Origin: Archangium violaceum Cb vi76 | GTDB lineage: Bacteria; Myxococcota; Myxococcia; Myxococcales; Myxococcaceae | Direction: 5' to 3' | Length of the DNA: 64,000 nt | Assembly: GCF_000733295.1 (NCBI RefSeq) | Contig: NZ_JPMI01000276.1 | Coordinates: 41,036-105,035 of the forward strand | Shown here: positions 59,936 through 64,000 of the stretch, one piece after another | Position numbering within the stretch: position 1 is the stretch's first letter | How the letters are laid out: every line of letters starts with the position of its first letter | Notes under the pieces: model-generated | Told to the model about the DNA's origin: nothing | What the model saw: the letters and a program-made list of their open reading frames with translations, nothing else | Database searches by the model: none | Position numbers and translations under genes: made by a program

Positions 59936-59956
59936 GGCTGGCCGAGGGGGCCAGCC
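59936..59956 (-). other. RNA hairpin directly after the rplT stop codon
   Basis: Perfect 8-bp stem GGCTGGCC / GGCCAGCC with a 5-base loop and no T run behind it. It could be an mRNA-stabilising or alternative pairing element of the rplT-pheS leader. Confidence 0.45.
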
Positions 59957-59964
59957 GTCATCAC

Positions 59965-60312
59965 TCAGGCCGCCTTCGCGATGTTGGCGACAGCGGCAAA
60001 ACCAGCGGGATCCGCGATGGCCATGTCGGCCAGGACCTTGCGGTCGAGGGCGATCTTGTTCTTGGCCAGACCGGCGATCAGCCGCGAGTAGGACAGGCCC
60101 ACGGTGCGGGCGGCCGCGTTGATGCGGACGATCCACAGCGAGCGGAAGTTGCGCTTGCGAACGGCGCGATCACGGCTGGCGTAATCGAGCGCGCGCTCCA
60201 CGGCCTGGTTGGCCCGCTTGTAGCAGTTCTTGCGACGGCCGCGGTAACCCTTGGCCAGCTTCAAAATCCTATTACGACGACGACGAGCCTTGACGCCCTT
60301 CTTGACGCGCAT
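59965..60312 (-). CDS. rplT: 50S ribosomal protein bL20
   Basis: 115 aa, usual length. [20 protein letters not shown] at the basic N-terminus binds 23S rRNA, followed by the helical C-terminal domain ([10 protein letters not shown]...). In other bacteria L20 represses its own operon by binding a leader; see the hairpin upstream of rpmI. 88 bases after rpmI. Confidence 0.98.
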   Translation of the reverse strand: MRVKKGVKARRRRNRILKLAKGYRGRRKNCYKRANQAVERALDYASRDRAVRKRNFRSLWIVRINAAARTVGLSYSRLIAGLAKNKIALDRKVLADMAIADPAGFAAVANIAKAA

Positions 60313-60400
60313 TGCTGACTCCTGACTGCTGCGAGGTGTTTGAAAACCCCCGGCTCCGGCTGTTCACCGCACCGACAGGGCCCTCTTTACTGCATCCTGC

Positions 60401-60610
60401 TCAGTTCGCCCCGTAGGGGAACATCTCCTTGACGACCTTCTTGCCATCCATGTCCTTCAGATGGCCGGTGCCGCGGTGGTCGCGCTTGAGCTTCTGGCTC
60501 TTGGCGTGGGTGAAGAGGTGCTTACCGAAGGCCTTGCCGAACTTCACCTTGCCGGTCTTCTTCACCTGGAAGCGCTTCTTGGCGCCGCTACGGGTCTTCA
60601 ACTTGGGCAT
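60401..60610 (-). CDS. rpmI: 50S ribosomal protein bL35
   Basis: 69 aa, typical of L35: MPKLKTRSGAKKRFQ, then a Lys-rich middle and the C-terminal MFPYGAN. GGAAGGAA lies upstream of the ATG at 60610. It heads the rpmI-rplT unit, which here has its own promoter, since infC is not in between. Confidence 0.98.
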   Translation of the reverse strand: MPKLKTRSGAKKRFQVKKTGKVKFGKAFGKHLFTHAKSQKLKRDHRGTGHLKDMDGKKVVKEMFPYGAN

Positions 60611-60654
60611 CTTGCGGTTCCTTCCTTCAACTACCCATCCGCCGCAGCGAATCG

Positions 60655-60682
60655 CCGTCAGCGTGTGTCAGGGCTGACGGCT
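60655..60682 (-). other. Structured leader hairpin before rpmI (possible L20 autoregulation site)
   Basis: Perfect 9-bp stem GCCGTCAGC / GCTGACGGC with a 10-base loop, about 45 bases before the rpmI ATG. Position in an rpmI-rplT leader makes an L20-binding control element plausible; I cannot match it to the known motif by eye. Confidence 0.45.
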
Positions 60683-60815
60683 TGGAAGCCGCCAGCCGGG
60701 TCCTACTATTTCGCGCCCTCGGCCTGCGCCGGAGCGCTTGCCGAGGGAGCAGGCACCGGAGTCGGCAGAACTCCTCAGACAGTGGGAGCAGGTACTCCCC
60801 TCTGAAGGGGGGGCA

Positions 60816-60843
60816 AGATACTTGCCAGCGAGAGGGAGTCAAG
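60816..60843 (-). promoter_or_regulatory. Promoter of rpmI-rplT
   Basis: -35 TTGACT (60843-60838), 16-bp spacer, -10 TATCTT (60821-60816), just after the end of thrS. It gives a leader of about 200 bases before rpmI. The 266-base gap between thrS and rpmI holds this promoter and the hairpin, and no credible gene. Confidence 0.6.
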
Positions 60844-60876
60844 GGGTGATAATGACCCAGACCCCCCCAAGGGGCC

Positions 60877-62805
60877 TCACGGCCAGGCGGCTTCCTTCTC
60901 CAGGAGGGCCTCGAAGGCCTCCAGCTTCATGGTCTTGAGGTCCTCGCCGCCGTAGCGCCGGGGAGACACGCCCCCGCCGTCCACCTCGTTGTCGCCGATG
61001 ACCAGGGTGAAGGGGATCTTCTGGAGCTGGGCGTCGCGGATCTTCGCGTTGAGCGTGAGGCCGCGCTCGTCGTAGTCCACCCGGTAACCCTTGGCCCGGA
61101 GCTGGTCGCGCACCTCGAGGGCGTAGTCGCGCTGGCGGTCCGCCACGGTGACGAGCACGGCCTGCACCGGGGCCAGCCACGCGGGGAAGGCGCCGGCGAA
61201 GTGCTCGATGAGGATGGCGATGAAGCGCTCGAAGGAGCCGAAGATGGCGCGGTGGAGCACCACGGGGCGGTGCTCGGCGTTGTCGTCGCCGATGTACGTG
61301 AGATCGAAGCGCTCGGGGGCGAGGTAGTCGAGCTGGATGGTGCCCAGCTGCCACTTGCGGCCGATGCTGTCGGACACGTCGAAGTCGATCTTCGGGCCGT
61401 AGAAGGCGCCGTCGCCGGGCTTGAGCTCGTACTCCAGGCCCAGGCTCTCCAGGGCACTCTTGAGGCCGGCCTCGGCGCGATCCCACAGGGAGTCATCGCC
61501 GAGCCGCTTCTCCGGCCGGGTGGACAGCTTCACCGAGTAGGACAGGCCCACCGCCTTGTAGACGCGATCCAGGAGCTGCACGAAGCGCCGGACCTCGTCG
61601 GGGATCTGGCTCTCCATGCAGTAGATGTGGGCGTCGTCCTGGGCGAACTGGCGCACGCGGGTGAGGCCGCCGAGCGAACCGGCCGCCTCGTTGCGGTGGA
61701 GCACGTCCTGGGTGTGCAGGCGCAGGGGCAGGTCGCGGTAGCTGTGCTTCTTGAAGCCGTAGTACAGGTGATGACTGGGGCAGTTCATCGGCTTCAGCGA
61801 GAAGTCATGTTCCCCCGTGTCGTTGTCGAGCACGAGGAACATGTTCTCCTTGTACTTGCCCCAGTGGCCGCTCGTCTCCCACAGGCCCTTGTTGTAGAGC
61901 AGCGGGGTCTTGATCTCGACGTAGCCGGTCTCGCTCGTCATGCGGCGCATGAAGGCGGCCAGGGTGTTGTAGAGCGTGGTGCCCTTGGGGGTCCAGAAGG
62001 CCGCGCCCGGCGAGTACGGGTGGAAGTGGAAGAGATCCAGCTCCTTGCCCAGCTTGCGGTGATCGCGCTTGCGGGCCTCCTCCATCCGGTTGAGGTACTC
62101 CTGGAGCGCCTTCTTGTCGAAGAAGGCCGTGCCGTAGATGCGCTGGAGCATCGGGTTGCGATGGTCTCCGCGCCAGTACGCGCCGCTGGTGGACAGCAGC
62201 TTGATGACGCCGATCTTCCCGGTGCTCGGAGCGTGGGGCCCCAGGCAGAAGTCCACCCACTCGCCGTGGGTGTAGAGCGTGAGCGTCTTGGCGCCCTTGG
62301 CCGCGATGTCCTTGACGATCTCGACCTTGAACTTCTCGCCCTTGTCCTCGAAGAGCTTGATCGCCTCGTCCATGGAGATCTCGGTCCGGACGAAGGGCAG
62401 GTTGCTGGCGATCTCCTTGTTGGCCTCGGCCTCGATCTTCTCGAGATCCTCGGGCGTGAAGGGCTTCTCGCGGAAGAAGTCGTAGTAGAAGCCCTCCTCC
62501 GTCGCCGGACCGATGGTCACCTGCGTGCCCGGGAAGAGCCGCTGCACCGCGCTGGCCACCACGTGGGCGGCGTCGTGCCGGATGAGCTCCAGGCCCTCGG
62601 GGCTCTTGGAGGTGAAGATCTGCAGCTTCACGTCCTCGGTGAGCGGACGGGCCAGATCCATGTCCTGGCCGTTCACGCGCGCGAAGAGGGCGGCCTTGGC
62701 CAGGCCCGCCCCGATGCTGTCGCGCACGAAGTCCGCGATGGTCGTGCCCCGGGGCGCCTGCTTCTGGCTGCCATCGGGGAGGGTCACCGTGATCTGATCC
62801 GCCAT
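60877..62805 (-). CDS. thrS: Threonyl-tRNA synthetase
   Basis: 642 aa, normal length, with GAGG eight bases before the ATG at 62805. TGS domain (about 1-65), editing domain with [12 protein letters not shown] and [11 protein letters not shown] (the His and Cys sites that clear Ser-tRNA), class II core with [10 protein letters not shown] (zinc Cys), [19 protein letters not shown] and [11 protein letters not shown], then the anticodon domain. FCLGPH has Leu where Arg is usual. Downstream of it, infC is missing. Confidence 0.97.
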   Translation of the reverse strand: MADQITVTLPDGSQKQAPRGTTIADFVRDSIGAGLAKAALFARVNGQDMDLARPLTEDVKLQIFTSKSPEGLELIRHDAAHVVASAVQRLFPGTQVTIGPATEEGFYYDFFREKPFTPEDLEKIEAEANKEIASNLPFVRTEISMDEAIKLFEDKGEKFKVEIVKDIAAKGAKTLTLYTHGEWVDFCLGPHAPSTGKIGVIKLLSTSGAYWRGDHRNPMLQRIYGTAFFDKKALQEYLNRMEEARKRDHRKLGKELDLFHFHPYSPGAAFWTPKGTTLYNTLAAFMRRMTSETGYVEIKTPLLYNKGLWETSGHWGKYKENMFLVLDNDTGEHDFSLKPMNCPSHHLYYGFKKHSYRDLPLRLHTQDVLHRNEAAGSLGGLTRVRQFAQDDAHIYCMESQIPDEVRRFVQLLDRVYKAVGLSYSVKLSTRPEKRLGDDSLWDRAEAGLKSALESLGLEYELKPGDGAFYGPKIDFDVSDSIGRKWQLGTIQLDYLAPERFDLTYIGDDNAEHRPVVLHRAIFGSFERFIAILIEHFAGAFPAWLAPVQAVLVTVADRQRDYALEVRDQLRAKGYRVDYDERGLTLNAKIRDAQLQKIPFTLVIGDNEVDGGGVSPRRYGGEDLKTMKLEAFEALLEKEAAWP

Positions 62806-62825
62806 GCGAGACCTCGGAAAAGAAC

Positions 62826-62858
62826 GCGGGCGGCAGGCTCATCAGCCCTGCCGCCCGC
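62826..62858 (-). terminator. Long hairpin between tRNA-Val and thrS (terminator or attenuator)
   Basis: Perfect 12-bp stem GCGGGCGGCAGG / CCTGCCGCCCGC with a 9-base loop, then GTTCTTTTCC. It sits 21 bases after tRNA-Val and 20 bases before the thrS ATG. It may terminate the tRNA transcript imperfectly and so control readthrough into thrS. Confidence 0.6.
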
Positions 62859-62879
62859 AGTTGAAAACCCGTACTGAAG

Positions 62880-62951
<72 letters not shown>

Positions 62952-62988
62952 GTTCGCCGCCGCGACTGCCGCCGTCGAAGGTGGGCGG

Positions 62989-63018
62989 GGAATACGATGG
63001 GCAGCCCGGAGCTGTCAA
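62989..63018 (-). promoter_or_regulatory. Promoter of tRNA-Val (and perhaps thrS)
   Basis: Perfect -35 TTGACA (63018-63013), 18-bp spacer, -10 TATTCC (62994-62989), about 31 bases between the expected start and the tRNA 5' end. No other promoter is apparent for thrS. Confidence 0.7.
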
Positions 63019-63039
63019 GGAAACACCGACATGGATGCG

Positions 63040-63765
63040 TCATGTTCCCCGTCGATTTCCGATCAGCACCCGGGCCCGGGCCATCACCGCGTCGAACATG
63101 GCGGGGGTGAGCCGCCCCGTCTGCGTGTTCTGCTGGCTCACGTGGTAGCAGCCCAGCAGCACCGGGGCCCCCGGCAGGGCCAGCTCCGCCCCGTGTCCGA
63201 ACGACGGCCGCGGCGTGGGGACGGAGACCCCCGCCCTCTCCAGCCAGGCGAGCGTCGCGTTCCAGGCAATCGCCCCCAGCGTCAGGACCACCCGGCCAGG
63301 CAACAGGGCCATCTCCCGGTCCAGGAAGGGGGCGCACCGGGCCAGTTCCTCGGGCAGGGGCTTGTTGTCCGGCGGCGCGCACTTGCACGGCGCGACGATG
63401 TAGGCCCCCGTCAACGCGAGGCCGTCGTCCCGGTGCTCGCTCCGGGGCTGGTTGGCGAAACCCGCCCGGTGCAGCCCGGCGAAGAGGAAGTCCCCCGAAC
63501 GGTCCCCGGTGAACACCCGGCCCGTCCGGTTGGCCCCATGCGCCGCCGGCGCCAGTCCGAGGATGACCAGCTCCGCCTGGGGGTCCCCGAAGCCCGGCAC
63601 CGGCCGGCCCCAGTACGTCCAGTCGCGGAAGGCCCGCCGCTTCTCCCGGGCCACCTGCTCGCGCCACTCCACCAACCGGGGACACGCCCGGCAGGTGATG
63701 ATCTCCTCGTGAAGGCGCGCGAGCCCCGCCGCGCCCGTCATCCCTGTCGCATTGCTCTTCGCCAC
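63040..63765 (-). CDS. Uracil-DNA glycosylase, family 5 (UdgB type)
   Basis: 241 aa, ATG at 63765. Motif A GLAPAAHGANRTGRVFTGD, which has Ala where other families carry the catalytic Asp/Asn, and motif B HVSQQNTQTGR identify family 5. Four Cys (CRAC at the N-terminus, CKCAP and RCAPF in the middle) fit the iron-sulfur cluster of families 4 and 5. It removes uracil and other deaminated bases from DNA. It stands alone, upstream of tRNA-Val. Confidence 0.9.
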   Translation of the reverse strand: MAKSNATGMTGAAGLARLHEEIITCRACPRLVEWREQVAREKRRAFRDWTYWGRPVPGFGDPQAELVILGLAPAAHGANRTGRVFTGDRSGDFLFAGLHRAGFANQPRSEHRDDGLALTGAYIVAPCKCAPPDNKPLPEELARCAPFLDREMALLPGRVVLTLGAIAWNATLAWLERAGVSVPTPRPSFGHGAELALPGAPVLLGCYHVSQQNTQTGRLTPAMFDAVMARARVLIGNRRGT

Positions 63766-63846
63766 GATCCCCTTCCCTAGCGCCCCGCCCTACCCTCGCG
63801 CCACCGTCCACTCTTCTGGACGGCTTCGGGCCCGGGGACGCGAGGC

Positions 63847-64000
63847 TCAGGGGGCGGGCTGCTCGCCCGTGTAGAGGCCGGTCCGCTTGTAGCGCTCCAC
63901 CACCACGCTCAGCACCACCTTGAGGATGGCCGTCGTGGGCACCGCGAGCAGGATGCCGGTGAAGCCGAACAGCTCTCCAAAGGCCAGGATGGCGATGATC
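63847..64000 (-). CDS. C-terminus of an AI-2E family membrane transporter (partial)
   Basis: Only the last 50 residues are in the window, ending at TGA 63849-63847. The segment ILAFGELFGFTGILLAVPTT, then a final helix and a short tail (ERYKRTGLYTGEQPAP), matches the last membrane segments of the AI-2E/PerM transporter family, where G-x-x-G-x-x-L-A-V-P is typical. The 81 bases between it and the glycosylase gene show nothing I can name. Confidence 0.75.
   Translation of the reverse strand, partial: IIAILAFGELFGFTGILLAVPTTAILKVVLSVVVERYKRTGLYTGEQPAP

Noticed and set aside
59810..60136. Upstream extension of pheS to 60136
   Set aside because: It lies inside rplT and crosses the T8 terminator; PheS homologues start at the ATG at 59809.
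60627..60842. 71-codon minus-strand frame between thrS and rpmI as a remnant of infC
   Set aside because: Its translation (rich in Arg, Leu and Pro) has no similarity to IF3, and it overlaps the promoter and leader hairpin of rpmI.

Overview
The window is about 70% GC by eye, and every supported gene lies on the minus strand. The codon bias, the megasynthase style (FAAL starter, MOx-interrupted adenylation domain, [11 protein letters not shown] condensation domains) and the overlapping multi-module genes point to a myxobacterium of the Cystobacter/Archangium/Corallococcus kind. That assignment is inference; there is no rRNA or other marker to fix it. No stretch longer than about 270 bases is without a gene.

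Region 1 (1-50,908) is one giant hybrid NRPS-PKS assembly line carried by three tightly coupled genes read from right to left: 33,737-50,908 (5,723 aa), 20,500-33,750 (4,416 aa, GTG start, overlapping the first by 14 nt) and <1-20,495 (at least 6,831 codons, running off the left edge, 4 nt after the previous stop). The domain order is FAAL-ACP / C-A(MOx)-T / C-A-T-E / C-A-T / C-A-T // KS-AT-ACP / C-A°(MOx)A° with a dead adenylation domain and no carrier / C-A-T / C-A-T // six C-A-T modules / C... . Binding-pocket residues read by eye suggest acyl-Gly(alpha-hydroxylated)-D-Ser-X-Ala-(malonyl C2)-Y-Z-Ser-Z-Val-Y-Val-Ala-... . X, Y and Z are residues I cannot name. Chain release lies beyond the left edge.

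Region 2 (51,077-55,219) is an export unit upstream of and co-directional with the NRPS genes: two HlyD-type periplasmic adaptors and an ABC transporter with a complete N-terminal C39 cysteine peptidase. The reading frames overlap by 4 and 11 nt. A 168-nt gap with a candidate promoter and a 13-bp palindrome separates it from the first NRPS gene.

Region 3 (55,322-64,000) is conserved chromosomal housekeeping: a small amphi-Trp protein, tRNA-Pro(GGG) with promoter and terminator, ihfA (with an acidic tail), pheT, pheS, rplT, rpmI, thrS, tRNA-Val(GAC), a family-5 uracil-DNA glycosylase and the C-terminus of an AI-2E-type membrane protein. This is the classical thrS-infC-rpmI-rplT-pheST-ihfA order, except that infC is not there.

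How the parts work together: the FAAL activates a fatty or carboxylic acid and loads it on its ACP. The NRPS-PKS modules then extend it to a lipopeptide of at least 12 amino acids and one ketide. Two luciferase-like monooxygenase domains oxidise the chain, and the adaptor/ABC unit is the obvious candidate to export (and possibly cut) the product. The most unusual part is the module at about 27.1-30.7 kb, where a MOx domain survives inside a decayed adenylation domain with no carrier protein, between two condensation domains whose HHxxxDG motif is altered.
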